A DNA stretch of 64,000 bases from Allokutzneria multivorans (GCF_039537405.1 NZ_BAABAL010000019.1:806001-870000); one strand, 5' to 3'; shown: positions 26,038 to 34,508, counted from the stretch's first letter. Notes: generated by a model from the letters alone, not told the origin. Numbers and translations are program-made.

Positions 26038-27210
26038 ATGTCATCTCCTTCGTGGTCCTCGGGCGACTTCCGCCGACTGTGGACGGTCGCCCTGCTCGGC
26101 GCGGTCAGCACGTGGGCGACGCAGGTCGCGCTGTCGGTAGGCGTCCTCGCGCACCACTCCGGAGCCGCGCTGGCCGCAGTCCTGCTGGCGGGGAACGTGC
26201 CGGCACTGCTCGTCGGACCGCTCGGCGGGGCCGTCGTCGACCAGGTGCGCCCGCACGTGGTGCTCCGCGTCGCGCTCCCGGCTCAGGCGGTGGGGCTCGT
26301 GGTCATGGCGGTCGCGATCGACGGCTCGCTCGTCGTGACCGCGTGCGGCTATGCGGTGTTCCTGATCGCGGGCCGGTTCGCGGGACCTGCGGCACAGCGG
26401 TTGCGGTACCTGGCGACGCCAGAATCCTTGTGGGGTAAGGCAAACGCTGCGATCGGCGCGGTGACGGGGATCAGCACGATCGCGGGAGCGGCGCTCGGGA
26501 CCGTCAGTGTCGCCACGCTCGGGGCGTTCGCGGCGTTCCTGCTGGCGGCCGGGTTGTGCGCGGTCGCGGCGTGGGTTGCCTGGCCAGTCCGCTCTCGGTC
26601 TGCGAGCGAGCGTGGGGATGGGCGGCGGTTCAGGTTCGGCGGCGGGCTCGCGGCACTGCGGCGGTACCCGCTCGCGCGGCGGATCGTGGTGGTGGGCATC
26701 GCCTGGGGCCTGGTCGGCGGTGGGTACGAGGTGCTGCTGGCGGTGTTCGCGACGCGGGTGCTCGGTACGGACGGCACCGGGATCGGCCTGCTGTACCTGG
26801 TCGACGGCGTTGGGGTGCTCGTGGGCAGCCTGCTCGGCGGACGCGTGCCCGCGCACCGGCGACAGCTCGCGTTCACGATCGGCTACATCACGCAGGGTGC
26901 GCTCTGGGCGCTGTTCGCGGTCAGCCCGGGTCTGGTCACGGCGATGGTGGTGCTGCTGGGAATGCGCGTCGCGAGCGGCGTGATCATCGCGCTGGACACC
27001 ACGCTGCTGCTGGAATCGGTGCCGGAGTCCTTGCACGGCAGGGTGTTCAGCATGCACGCGGTGAGTTATGGCGCCGTCCTGCGCGTCTCGCTGAGCGTGA
27101 CCGGCGCGCTGCTGGGGCTCGTCGGCGCACCCGCGCTCGTGCTGGCGGGTGGCGCGGGTTCGGTGCTGATCGGCCTCTTTTGGGCATATGCCGGAAGATC
27201 ATCGCGCTAG
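26038..27210 (+). CDS. Major facilitator superfamily transporter
   Basis: 390 residues with about 12 hydrophobic segments, beginning SSGDFRRLWTVALLGAVSTW and containing the loop GPLGGAVVDQVRPHVVL, an MFS A-type motif variant (G-x-L-x-D-R-like). It most resembles the EntS/MFS_3 drug and siderophore exporter group. The start is ambiguous: ATG at 26038 was chosen and an in-frame GTG at 26011 is possible. Substrate unknown; a secreted sialidase-like gene is divergent and a terpene synthase gene lies downstream. Confidence 0.85.
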   Translation: MSSPSWSSGDFRRLWTVALLGAVSTWATQVALSVGVLAHHSGAALAAVLLAGNVPALLVGPLGGAVVDQVRPHVVLRVALPAQAVGLVVMAVAIDGSLVVTACGYAVFLIAGRFAGPAAQRLRYLATPESLWGKANAAIGAVTGISTIAGAALGTVSVATLGAFAAFLLAAGLCAVAAWVAWPVRSRSASERGDGRRFRFGGGLAALRRYPLARRIVVVGIAWGLVGGGYEVLLAVFATRVLGTDGTGIGLLYLVDGVGVLVGSLLGGRVPAHRRQLAFTIGYITQGALWALFAVSPGLVTAMVVLLGMRVASGVIIALDTTLLLESVPESLHGRVFSMHAVSYGAVLRVSLSVTGALLGLVGAPALVLAGGAGSVLIGLFWAYAGRSSR

Positions 27211-27211
27211 C

Positions 27212-27224
27212 GTCCACTGTGGAC
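27212..27224. repeat. Copy of the 13-bp palindrome GTCCACTGTGGAC
   Basis: Perfect copy placed two bases after the MFS stop codon. Other perfect copies lie at 37150, 53896 and 62365, with several one- or two-mismatch copies in the window. See findings. Confidence 0.8.
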
Positions 27225-27360
27225 AGACACGGCGGGCGGACCGTAACCGCCGCTCCACAACCGCGTGAACGCCCCTCGCATCCGGGTGAGCTTCCCCCGT
27301 GCCACCACGCGACGTGGCTTACTGGCCTGCGATGGCGATGGAGAGGCGGTTCGAAACAGC

Positions 27361-28584
27361 ATGTCCTTGATGTCTCGCCTGAGTGCCCCGAACGCGACCG
27401 ACGACCTGTCCCGGCTGGCGGCGGAGGTGCTGGCCACCAGGGGCGCGGCGCCGCCGGGTGAGCTGGCCGCGCTGCTCGAGGACCCACCCAGGGTGACCCC
27501 GTCCAGCCTGGTCTTCGTGACCGAGCAGCCGAGCATGCTGGGCATGTCCGCGGCTCAGCTGTCGTTCCTGCGCCCCGCACCGGCCGCCGTGGCGGAACCG
27601 GCGGCGGAAGAGGACGACGACGAGATCCCCGAGCTGTTCTGCCCCGGCCCGGTGCGCGACAACGCGGCACTCGGGGAGGAGGTCAACGAGCGGATGGTGG
27701 AGTGGGCCGAGCAGGTCGGGATCTACGAGGGCCGCTCGGAGCACCTGCGCTCGTGCGGCTTCGGCAGGCTGATCATGCTGACCCACCCCGGGACCGACGA
27801 CGCGGACCGGCTGCTCGCGGCGACCAAGGTCGTCGTGGCGGAGTGGGCGGCCGATGACTACTACCTCGACGAGGAGGAGGTGGGCGCCGATCCGGCACGG
27901 ACGGCGGCGCGCTTCGGCATCCTCTACGGGGTGGTCGACCCGGTTCCGTTGCCGCACCGCTACGAGCACGAACTGCGGCGGCACATCGAGGAAGACCCGA
28001 TCGCGCTGGCGTTCCGGAGCGGCATGGAGCACCTGGCGCGCTACACCTCGGTGACGCAGATGGCCCGTTTCCAGCACCAGATGTCGATCCTGTTCACCAC
28101 TCTCGACCAGAACGCGAGCTGGCGGGTGACCGGTGAGCGGCCGCCTGTGTGGGAATACCTGATGCACCGGCACCACAACAGCTACCTGCCGCCGATGATC
28201 CTGATCGACGCGGTCGCCGGCTACGAGCTGCCGCCGCAGGAGTTCTACGACCCCCGGGTGCGCGAGGCGTTCTCGATGGCGGGCATGGCGGCGGTGCTGA
28301 TCAACGACCTGCACTCGATGAGCAAGGAAGCCGACGACGACCTCAGCCTGCCGATCGCGCTCATGGAGCAGGAGGGCTGCACGCAGCGGCAGGCGGCCAA
28401 GCGCACGGTGGAGATCCACAACGAGCTCATGAAGCGCTTCGTGGCGGAGGCTGCCGCGCTGAGCCTGGTGGGCTCGCCGATGCTGCGGCGCTTCCTCGCC
28501 GAGACGTGGGCCTGGTGCGGCGGTAGCCGCGAGTGGCACGCCACGTCCCGCCGCTACCACGCGGACAAGGCTGGAGCCGCTTAG
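27361..28584 (+). CDS. 2-methylisoborneol synthase-type terpene cyclase
   Basis: 407 residues. The cyclase domain (about 105-400) has the Asp-rich motif DDYYLDE (from Asp165) and the NSE triad NDLHSMSKE (Asn315, Ser319, Glu323) for Mg-diphosphate binding. Features typical of 2-methylisoborneol synthases include the phrase PPVWEYLMHRHHNSYLPPM and an N-terminal disordered Ala/Pro-rich extension (about 1-100). In related systems that extension targets the enzyme into a family 2B encapsulin shell. A GPP C-methyltransferase gene is convergent downstream. The reaction would be cyclisation of 2-methyl-GPP to 2-methylisoborneol. No encapsulin gene is present in the window. A GTG at 27265 is an alternative start. 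Confidence 0.85.
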   Translation: MSLMSRLSAPNATDDLSRLAAEVLATRGAAPPGELAALLEDPPRVTPSSLVFVTEQPSMLGMSAAQLSFLRPAPAAVAEPAAEEDDDEIPELFCPGPVRDNAALGEEVNERMVEWAEQVGIYEGRSEHLRSCGFGRLIMLTHPGTDDADRLLAATKVVVAEWAADDYYLDEEEVGADPARTAARFGILYGVVDPVPLPHRYEHELRRHIEEDPIALAFRSGMEHLARYTSVTQMARFQHQMSILFTTLDQNASWRVTGERPPVWEYLMHRHHNSYLPPMILIDAVAGYELPPQEFYDPRVREAFSMAGMAAVLINDLHSMSKEADDDLSLPIALMEQEGCTQRQAAKRTVEIHNELMKRFVAEAAALSLVGSPMLRRFLAETWAWCGGSREWHATSRRYHADKAGAA

Positions 28585-28601
28585 TCACGAACAACGCCAG
28601 G

Positions 28602-28630
28602 AAGGGGCCGCCCGGTGCGGGCGGCCCCTT
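28602..28630. terminator. Strong bidirectional terminator
   Basis: A perfect 13-bp GC-rich stem (AAGGGGCCGCCCG and its complement) with a 3-base GTG loop lies between the convergent terpene synthase and methyltransferase genes. Terminal A and T runs are short, as is common in high-GC actinomycetes. Confidence 0.85.
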
Positions 28631-28644
28631 CTTGGCGGGTGGGG

Positions 28645-29511
28645 TCAGATGCGGTCGGCGGCGATGAGCAGGTAGTGGAAGCTGCCCTCGCGGTAGGCCT
28701 TGAGGAACGGGGCCTCCACGCCGGTGGCGACCGAGGACTGCTCGCGCAGCTCCCAGTACGGGATCGCGGTGGGGGTCAGGTCGACCACGGCGATCGGCAC
28801 CAGGTTGTTGGCCTGCATGGCCTTGAAGTACGCGCTGCGCGGGTGGATGTTGCACGTGTAGTGCTGGTCGATCTGGCTGACCGCCTTCGACCGGCCGCCG
28901 GTGACGTCGTTGTAGCAGCCGGTGATGGTGACGTAGCGGCCGCCGATCTCCAGCTGCCTGGCGTGTTCGGCGAACAGCTCGTGCAGGTCGACGTACATGG
29001 TGCTCTCGTTGTTCCAGATGGCCTTGCGCGAGCCGGTCTCGAAGCCGGTGTCGAGCATGTTGCGGAAGTGGTAGCGGACCCGGTCGTCGACTCCCCGCTC
29101 CCGTGCCCGCGCGTTGGCGAAGGCGACCTGCTCCTCCGAGATCGAGACGCCGTCGACCTCGCAGCCGAATCGCAGGTTGGCCATGATGCTCGTGCCGCCG
29201 CGACCGCATCCGGCGTCCAGCAACCGGTGGTGCGGCCGGACGTCACCGAGGTGGTCCAGCAGGACGTCGGCCTGCGCGGTCTCCATCCGATGCATTTCCG
29301 CGATCACCGCCTGGTCGCGGATCTCGGCGGGCGCCCTGAGCACAGCCGGGTCGTAGTCCCCGAGGCCGTAGTGGTGGTGGTAAAGGCCGTCGACGTCACC
29401 GAGGCGCAGGTTCACCGGGTCGCGCTCTTTGTTCCAGTACTCGGCGACCGAGCGCTGGTAGTCGCTGCGCAGCACGGGCTTGGCAGTGGCCGGGGAGTGC
29501 GTCGCGGTCAT
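28645..29511 (-). CDS. Geranyl diphosphate 2-C-methyltransferase
   Basis: 288 residues, the usual length of GPP methyltransferases. The SAM-binding motif LLDAGCGRGGTS lies near residue 97, followed by GVSISEEQVAFANARARERG and the family-typical WNNESTMYVDL, where Asn/Glu/Tyr residues line the substrate site. N-terminal sequence SVAEYWNKERDPVNLRLGDVDGLYHHHYG cut as VAEYWNKERDPVNLRLG is also diagnostic. It makes 2-methyl-GPP from GPP and SAM, the substrate of the convergent terpene synthase. ATG at 29511 follows AAGGAG. In most producers both genes share an operon; here they face each other. Confidence 0.92.
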   Translation of the reverse strand: MTATHSPATAKPVLRSDYQRSVAEYWNKERDPVNLRLGDVDGLYHHHYGLGDYDPAVLRAPAEIRDQAVIAEMHRMETAQADVLLDHLGDVRPHHRLLDAGCGRGGTSIMANLRFGCEVDGVSISEEQVAFANARARERGVDDRVRYHFRNMLDTGFETGSRKAIWNNESTMYVDLHELFAEHARQLEIGGRYVTITGCYNDVTGGRSKAVSQIDQHYTCNIHPRSAYFKAMQANNLVPIAVVDLTPTAIPYWELREQSSVATGVEAPFLKAYREGSFHYLLIAADRI

Positions 29512-29807
29512 GCGTGAGCTCCTTCGAAGACGCGCTGGATTTATCGGGTCGCGAGACAAAAGACACCATTGCGAAACAATTCTGAGATATTCGCACGGAT
29601 AGACCCGAAGGCATTTCGAAGCTAGCCCGCATTTCTCAGGCAGTACAGTCACCCGAAGGTGTGAGGGCGCCATAAAAGCGATCAGAAGTAATTCACTGCG
29701 GCACTCGGGGGAAATTACCGGAGCGTTCGTCACCTTCAGTGACAAATCCCTAGATCATCGCAGGTGAGGGCCTACCGCACCGCCATTCAGGCGACAGGAG
29801 AAAACCG
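29512..29807. promoter_or_regulatory. AT-richer divergent promoter region with inverted repeat
   Basis: This 296-bp gap separates the methyltransferase gene (reverse) from the MoxR-type gene (forward) and is visibly more AT-rich than its surroundings. It contains a perfect inverted repeat GTCAC-CTTCA-GTGAC at 29729-29743 and a looser one near 29650 (TCACCCGAAGGTGTGA). Either may be an operator; no sigma-factor hexamers were assigned. Confidence 0.4.
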
Positions 29808-31226
29808 GTGTGGCCGGGCGTGAAACGCGGCCGGGACCCCTCCCGGTCACCCTGGGTTCTGATCACCGCGACACGAACGACGGCTTTGAAGGAGCGCCCC
29901 TTGCGCAGCAGCACCAGGGCCGAGGTATTGCAGCTCGCCGAGACGGTCGTGCGGAACCTGTGCGCGCACAGCAATCTGCTGTGGCGGGTCGAGTGCGACA
30001 TGCGGGCGAGGCTGCCGGCGATCATCCAGTGGGAGGCCTCCGCGCTCGTGCCGGACATGGCGCGGCACGCGGTCGGCGAGGCGGCGCCGGACCCGGTGGA
30101 GCTCCAGCGGGTGGTCGAGGAGAAGGTGCGCGCGGGGCTCGCGGAGGTGATCCGCGCGGAGGCGGGCCTGATCATCCCGGGGCTCGCGGCCGAGGCGGTC
30201 GCGGCGGCGACACCGGATGTGAGCGAGCTGCGGGACGAGCTGACGCGGCACACCGAGAAGAGCGCCGCCGCGACGGTGCGCGGGGAGACGCTCAAAACGA
30301 TCCCGGAGGTCGTCGCGACCTCGGCGGCGGAGGCGTTGAAGACGATCGGCGAGGCGCTGCGCGAGGAGCAGGCCAAGGCGATCGGCACGATCCGCGAGGT
30401 GGTGGAGCGGGAGGTCGACCAGCTCCTGGAGGAGTTCACGCCGAACGTCGTGCGGGTCGTGCTCCCCGAGGGCGGGGTCATCGACCTGGGCACGGACTCG
30501 CACGCGGTGCTGCCGGACCTGTTGACGGCGCTGCACGCGCGCTGCCACGTGCTCCTGGTCGGCCCGGCGGGCACTGGCAAGTCGATGCTCGCGAAGCAGG
30601 CCGCGCAGGCGCTCGGGCTAGACTTCCAGGCGCTCTCGCTCGGCCCGACCACGCCGATGAGCAAGGTCTTCGGGTACTTCGACGCGCACGGCACCTACCA
30701 CGACACGCCGTTCCGCAGGGCCTTCGAGCACGGCGGCGTGATGCTGCTCGACGAGATCGACAACGGTCACCCGGGCCTGCTCGCGGAGCTGAACCAGGCG
30801 CTGGCGCTGGGCACGTGCGCCTTCGCGGACGGGATGGTGGTGGCGCACGCGGACTTCCGGCTGGTCGCCACGGGCAACACCTACGGGACCGGCGCGGACC
30901 GGAACTACGTGGGGCGGCAGACCCTGGACGCCGCGACGCTGGACCGGTTCGTGGTGGTGGACGTGCCCATCGACGAGAAGCTGGAGGAGCGGCTCGCGCT
31001 GCGGCACGCGCCGTCGCACCGGGACGCGGTGCGCGAGCTGCTCCAGCTGGTCAGGGGGTTGCGGGCGAAGGCGGCGGAGAAGCAGCTGCCGGTGATGTTC
31101 TCCCCTCGCACCACCATCGACGGGGCAAAGCTCATCGAGGCGGGCGCCACCACCGAGCAGGTGATGCGCTGGCGGGTGATCCGCGGGCTGTCCCCGGCGC
31201 ACCGCGGCGCGCTGGAACTGGACTAG
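29808..31226 (+). CDS. MoxR-type AAA+ ATPase with long helical N-terminus
   Basis: 472 residues. Residues about 30-215 are Glu/Ala-rich and strongly helical, probably coiled coil. The AAA+ domain follows: Walker A GPAGTGKS from residue 252, Walker B VMLLDEID from 311, and sensor region FRLVATGNTYG. The GTG at 29808 has AGGAG eight bases upstream. A partner gene of unknown function starts four bases after the stop. MoxR ATPases usually remodel or chelate metal into a partner together with a VWA-type protein, so this pair probably forms a chaperone-like unit. Its position beside the 2-methylisoborneol genes may be coincidental. Confidence 0.85.
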   Translation: MWPGVKRGRDPSRSPWVLITATRTTALKERPLRSSTRAEVLQLAETVVRNLCAHSNLLWRVECDMRARLPAIIQWEASALVPDMARHAVGEAAPDPVELQRVVEEKVRAGLAEVIRAEAGLIIPGLAAEAVAAATPDVSELRDELTRHTEKSAAATVRGETLKTIPEVVATSAAEALKTIGEALREEQAKAIGTIREVVEREVDQLLEEFTPNVVRVVLPEGGVIDLGTDSHAVLPDLLTALHARCHVLLVGPAGTGKSMLAKQAAQALGLDFQALSLGPTTPMSKVFGYFDAHGTYHDTPFRRAFEHGGVMLLDEIDNGHPGLLAELNQALALGTCAFADGMVVAHADFRLVATGNTYGTGADRNYVGRQTLDAATLDRFVVVDVPIDEKLEERLALRHAPSHRDAVRELLQLVRGLRAKAAEKQLPVMFSPRTTIDGAKLIEAGATTEQVMRWRVIRGLSPAHRGALELD

Positions 31227-31230
31227 GGCG

Positions 31231-32070
31231 ATGAGCGGTTTCGTGCTCGCGCCGATGCTGTCGTGGCAGGAGTTCCTGGACGCGGCGACCGCTCCCCCGT
31301 CGACGAGCAGGGGCAAGGCCCGCGATTTCGCGACCGAGTGGGCGGGCGCGACGTGGGAGGAGGCCGTGCGGCTCGGCCGGGACGGTTGGGCGGTCGCGTT
31401 GCAGGAGGCCGACATCACCGTCGGGCAGCTGCGCGAGCGGGCCGGGCTGGGCAGCACGATCACGGTCCTGGAGCCCTCGTGGGACGTGACCGGCAGCGAG
31501 GTCGACGTCGGCGCCTACCTCGCCGGGGTGCCCGAGTGCATGGTGGACGCGGTGCCGAGGCAGGTCTCGCGGCGGGGCAAGGTGATCACCTTCGTGATCC
31601 CGATGTCGTACTCGTCGAAGGTCCGGCACGAGTGCATCGTCAACCGCGGCCTGGCCCTGGCCACGCTGTGCGCCGCGATCATCGAGGCGGGGCACAGCGT
31701 GGAGATCTGGTCAGGTGACGCGGGCCTGGTGAACCCGGGCACGCGGTACCGCGCGATGGTCCGGGTGATCTCCGCCGGTGAGCCGCTCGACGTGGGCAGG
31801 CTCATTTTCGCGACCGCTCACCCGGCGATGTGCCGTCGGCTGGCACTGGGGTTGTGGGACGCCCAGCCGCCGGAGATCGCGCTCGCGATGCGCGGGGCCG
31901 AGTACGGCTGGCCGCCTTTCGAGTGCCAGGCGGAGGACCTGCCCGAGGGCATCACCGACCCGTACGTCTTCCCCTACCTGTCCGAGGACGACACGCAGTG
32001 GAACGACCTCGAAACCGCGCTCGACTGGTGCCACCGGATGTTCGCCGACCTGGGGCTCATCGAAGGGTGA
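31231..32070 (+). CDS. Uncharacterised partner of the MoxR-type ATPase
   Basis: 279 residues, starting four bases after the ATPase stop. Central segment KVITFVIPMSYSSKVRHECI followed by NRGLALATLCAAIIEAGHSV has the strand-helix-strand layout and position of a von Willebrand A/CobT-like Rossmannoid domain, with IPMSYSS at the place of a degenerate MIDAS DxSxS. Two further motifs are conserved-looking: ATAHPAMCRRL and TDPYVFPYLSEDDTQW. I know similar proteins only as hypothetical partners of MoxR ATPases, including in phages. Function unknown. The 3' end overlaps the convergent vgb gene by 14 bases. Confidence 0.7.
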   Translation: MSGFVLAPMLSWQEFLDAATAPPSTSRGKARDFATEWAGATWEEAVRLGRDGWAVALQEADITVGQLRERAGLGSTITVLEPSWDVTGSEVDVGAYLAGVPECMVDAVPRQVSRRGKVITFVIPMSYSSKVRHECIVNRGLALATLCAAIIEAGHSVEIWSGDAGLVNPGTRYRAMVRVISAGEPLDVGRLIFATAHPAMCRRLALGLWDAQPPEIALAMRGAEYGWPPFECQAEDLPEGITDPYVFPYLSEDDTQWNDLETALDWCHRMFADLGLIEG

Positions 32071-32941
32071 CGCGGGCGAGCGCCCCCGTTTCCAGTGCCG
32101 TCCAGATCGCGTGGTCCGGGCCGAGGGCGATGCCGTGCGGCTCGGAGCCGGGCGTCGGCAGGTCGTGCACCTGGATCTCGCCGCGCGTGGTGATGCGGCC
32201 GACGCGGTTCGCGCCCCACTCGGTGAACCAGAGCGCGCCGTCCGCGCCGCTGGTGATCGCGTGCGGTCGGGCTGAGCGGTCGGGCAGCGGGAACTCCTCG
32301 ATCTTGCCGTCGAGGGTGATCCGGCCGATCTGGCCTGCCGCGATCTCGACGAACCAGAGCGCGCCGTCCGGGCCCGCGGTGATGCCGACCGGGGCGGCGG
32401 CCTCGGTCGGCAGCGGGTGGACGGTGACCGTGCCGTCCACCGCGATCCGGCCGATCGCGGTGGCCTGGTTCATCGCGAACCACAGCGCGCCGTCGCCGCC
32501 CGCCGTGATCACGGACGGGAACGCGCCGCTGACCGGGAGCGGGAACTCGGTGAGCTGGCCCTTCACGGTGAGCCTGCCGATCCGGTCGGCGCCGGTCTCG
32601 GTGAACCACAGCGCCCCGTCGGGGCCCGCCGCGATACCGAACGGCGCGCACCCCTCGGGCAAGGGGAACTCGGTGACGGCGCCCTTGGTGGTGATCCGGC
32701 CGATGCGGTGAGCTTGGTACTCGGTGAACCAGAGAGCGCCGTCCGGACCTGCGGCGATGATGGTTGGACCGGATTTCGCGTCCAGTTGGTGCAGCGTCGG
32801 CTGGGCGCCGGGCTCCATGCGGCCGATCTGCCCGCTGTGGACCAGCGTGAACCACAGCGCGCCGTCGAGACCGCTGGTCAGCGCGTACGGGCCGCTGTCC
32901 GGGCCCGCGACGACGTGCTCTTCGATGTGGATCTGACTCAT
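32057..32941 (-). CDS. vgb: Virginiamycin B lyase (streptogramin B resistance)
   Basis: 294 residues made of seven beta-propeller blades, each with the repeating signature (I/A)TAGPDGALWFTE...IGRI; the repeats AAGPDGALWFTEYQAHRIGRI-like occur about every 42 residues. Length and signature match Vgb, which linearises type B streptogramins at the ester bond by Mg-dependent elimination. Putative catalytic-face residues include His in ARPHAITSGADGALW and Glu in WFTEWGANR. The ATG overlaps the stop of the upstream vat gene by one base (TGATG), so the two are co-translated. Generic PQQ-like lyases of unknown substrate share this fold, but the vat neighbour supports the resistance assignment. Confidence 0.85.
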   Translation of the reverse strand: MSQIHIEEHVVAGPDSGPYALTSGLDGALWFTLVHSGQIGRMEPGAQPTLHQLDAKSGPTIIAAGPDGALWFTEYQAHRIGRITTKGAVTEFPLPEGCAPFGIAAGPDGALWFTETGADRIGRLTVKGQLTEFPLPVSGAFPSVITAGGDGALWFAMNQATAIGRIAVDGTVTVHPLPTEAAAPVGITAGPDGALWFVEIAAGQIGRITLDGKIEEFPLPDRSARPHAITSGADGALWFTEWGANRVGRITTRGEIQVHDLPTPGSEPHGIALGPDHAIWTALETGALARVTLR

Positions 32942-33594
32942 CAGCTCTGCTCCAGACCGTGTTCTGCGGCGATGCGTTCGATGTCTGCCGGGGTCCCGGC
33001 CATGATCGTGCGGGCGTTGGCGGTGACCAGTTCGGCGGGCCAGTCCCACCACGCGGCGCGGCGAAGGCGGTCGACGTCGGCTTCGTCGAAGCGCCGCCGG
33101 ATCGGCTTGGCCGGGTTCCCGCCGACGATCGTGTAGGGCGGCACGTCGGCGGTGACGACCGCCCCCGCCGCGACGATCGCGCCGTCGCCGATGTGGATGC
33201 CGGGCATGACCACGGCCTGGTAGCCGAACCAGACGTCGTTGCCGACCACGGTGTCGCCCCTGCTCGGCATGCCGGTGACGATGTCGAGGGTCCGCTCGGC
33301 CCACTCGCCGCCGAACATCGTGAACGGGTAGGTGGACACGCCCATCGTGGGGTGGTCGGCCCCGGCCATCAGGAACCGCGTACCGGATGCGATCGCGCAG
33401 TACTTGCCGATCAGCAGCCGCTCCGGCCCGTAGCCGTAGAGCACGTTGCGCTGCTCGAACGCGGTCGCCCCGTCCGGGTCGTCGTAGTAGGTGTACTCGC
33501 CGACGACGATCTTCGGTGAGCTGACCAGCGGCTTCAGGAACACGACGCGCTCGTGCGCCGCCAGCGGGTGGACGGTCGTCGGATCAGGTGACAC
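32941..33594 (-). CDS. vat: Streptogramin A O-acetyltransferase (Vat-type)
   Basis: 217 residues with the left-handed beta-helix of hexapeptide xenobiotic acetyltransferases. Signatures: LIGKYCAIASGTRFLMAGADHP with the catalytic His near residue 81, STYPFTMFGGEW, and GNDVWFGYQAVVMPGIHIGDG. The enzyme acetylates group A streptogramins such as virginiamycin M. The GTG at 33594 follows AAAGGA; in-frame residues upstream lack homology. It forms a two-gene operon with vgb, so both synergistic streptogramin components would be inactivated. No streptogramin biosynthesis gene lies in the window. Confidence 0.88.
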   Translation of the reverse strand: MSPDPTTVHPLAAHERVVFLKPLVSSPKIVVGEYTYYDDPDGATAFEQRNVLYGYGPERLLIGKYCAIASGTRFLMAGADHPTMGVSTYPFTMFGGEWAERTLDIVTGMPSRGDTVVGNDVWFGYQAVVMPGIHIGDGAIVAAGAVVTADVPPYTIVGGNPAKPIRRRFDEADVDRLRRAAWWDWPAELVTANARTIMAGTPADIERIAAEHGLEQS

Positions 33595-33675
33595 GGGGTG
33601 TCCTTTCGTGGGGCTCGCGGATGCCAATCTGCCTCACCCTCCGCGCGAACAGATCGGATTTTCGGTCACTCCGGC

Positions 33676-34185
33676 ATGAGGATCGTGGAGAGGATGTGGC
33701 GGCTCCGGTCCTCACTCGGCTCGCGGTCGGTGAAGTCCGCGATCAGCGAGCTGATCCGGCAGCAGGCCGCTGGCCTCGGCGATCGGGGGCAAGCTCGCCG
33801 AGCACGCGCGGACCGTTTTCGCGGGTCACTCCCTCGGCGGGAGCGCGGCGGTGCTGGCGTGCGCGGGGCGGCAGGACTGCGCGAACTCGATCAACTTCGA
33901 TGGGCCGCAACCGGCGCTACCGCCGGGCTCGACCGCGAAACTGGGCCTGCTCGTCGGCGCTGACCGCTCGTGCGCGGACGTCAGCGGAGCACGTCAGCTG
34001 GGTGCAGGAGCGGCGCCGGACGACACCACCGACGTGGGCGATGACGATCACGGGCGCGATCGCGCCGAAGCGCATGCACGCGGCGGTCACGGCCGTCTTC
34101 GCGACCGCGATTCCCGCGATGAGGGAGGAGAAGAGTCCTCAGCTGGATCTGCCGAACCTCGTGATTACGAGGACGCGATGACCGC
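33676..34185 (+). pseudogene. Decayed alpha/beta hydrolase (PAF-acetylhydrolase/lipase-like)
   Basis: Fragments of one hydrolase lie in different frames. VKSAISELIRQQAAGLG is followed, after a frame change near 33780, by KLAEHARTVFAGHSLGGSAA (nucleophile elbow GHSLGG at 33824-33841) and NSINFDGPQPALPP, then by a further frame change before RMHAAVTAVFATAI and KSPQLDLPNL, which resemble the family C-terminus. No single frame spans it and the start is missing. At least two frameshifts or deletions are needed to explain it. Confidence 0.6.
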
Positions 34186-34299
34186 GAAGCCGCACACCAG
34201 GAACATCGTGACCACGACGGTGATGGGGAGGATGTGCTTCTTCAACGTTGCTCCGTAGGCGAGAGGCGGGTGGCCGCGACGGATCGATGCACGACTCAT
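34165..34299 (-). CDS. Small single-pass membrane protein, 44 residues
   Basis: A reverse-strand ATG at 34299 opens a 44-residue frame with one clear transmembrane helix, KKHILPITVVVTMFLVCGFA, close to the C-terminus. GGGTGACG upstream is a modest ribosome-binding site. It lies in a region of pseudogene debris, so it may be a genuine small protein or chance. No family recognised. Confidence 0.4.
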   Translation of the reverse strand: MSRASIRRGHPPLAYGATLKKHILPITVVVTMFLVCGFAVIASS

Positions 34300-34450
34300 C
34301 GTCACCCATACGTGGGACCTTGAGGGGAGTGTCGCATCTTCGAACCGCGCGCCATGACCGGAATGCCTCATTTGTGTCCTGCGACACCGAGCCCGCCCGG
34401 TCATGAGCGCGACTCACGATCTTGCCTGGTGAAGCCGTGTGCTGGGTCTC

Positions 34451-34506
34451 GCAAACCCCCTCGCCCGGGTTTGCTGCCGTTTGCGACCGCTGGCGAGGGG
34501 GTTTGC
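34451..34506. terminator. Inverted repeat terminator after copA
   Basis: Arms GCAAACCCCCTCGCC and GGCGAGGGGGTTTGC (15 bp, perfect) surround a 26-base loop. It starts 21 bases after the copA stop on the copA strand, as expected for a transcription terminator. The right arm runs straight into the GGTCTTGAAGAC repeat. Confidence 0.7.
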
Positions 34507-34508
34507 CG

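Noticed and set aside
27265..27360. Upstream GTG start for the terpene synthase
   Set aside because: The added 32 residues look like non-coding sequence; ATG at 27361 starts the typical Ser/Ala-rich extension. Kept as an alternative only.
29810..31234. Second long forward frame overlapping the MoxR-type gene
   Set aside because: Its translation is Gly/Arg/Ala repeat-like, and the Walker motifs lie in the other frame.
32931..33594. Possibility that Vat-like protein is only a generic hexapeptide acetyltransferase
   Set aside because: The DHP...STYPF active-site block and the overlap with vgb favour the streptogramin assignment, though it still needs testing.
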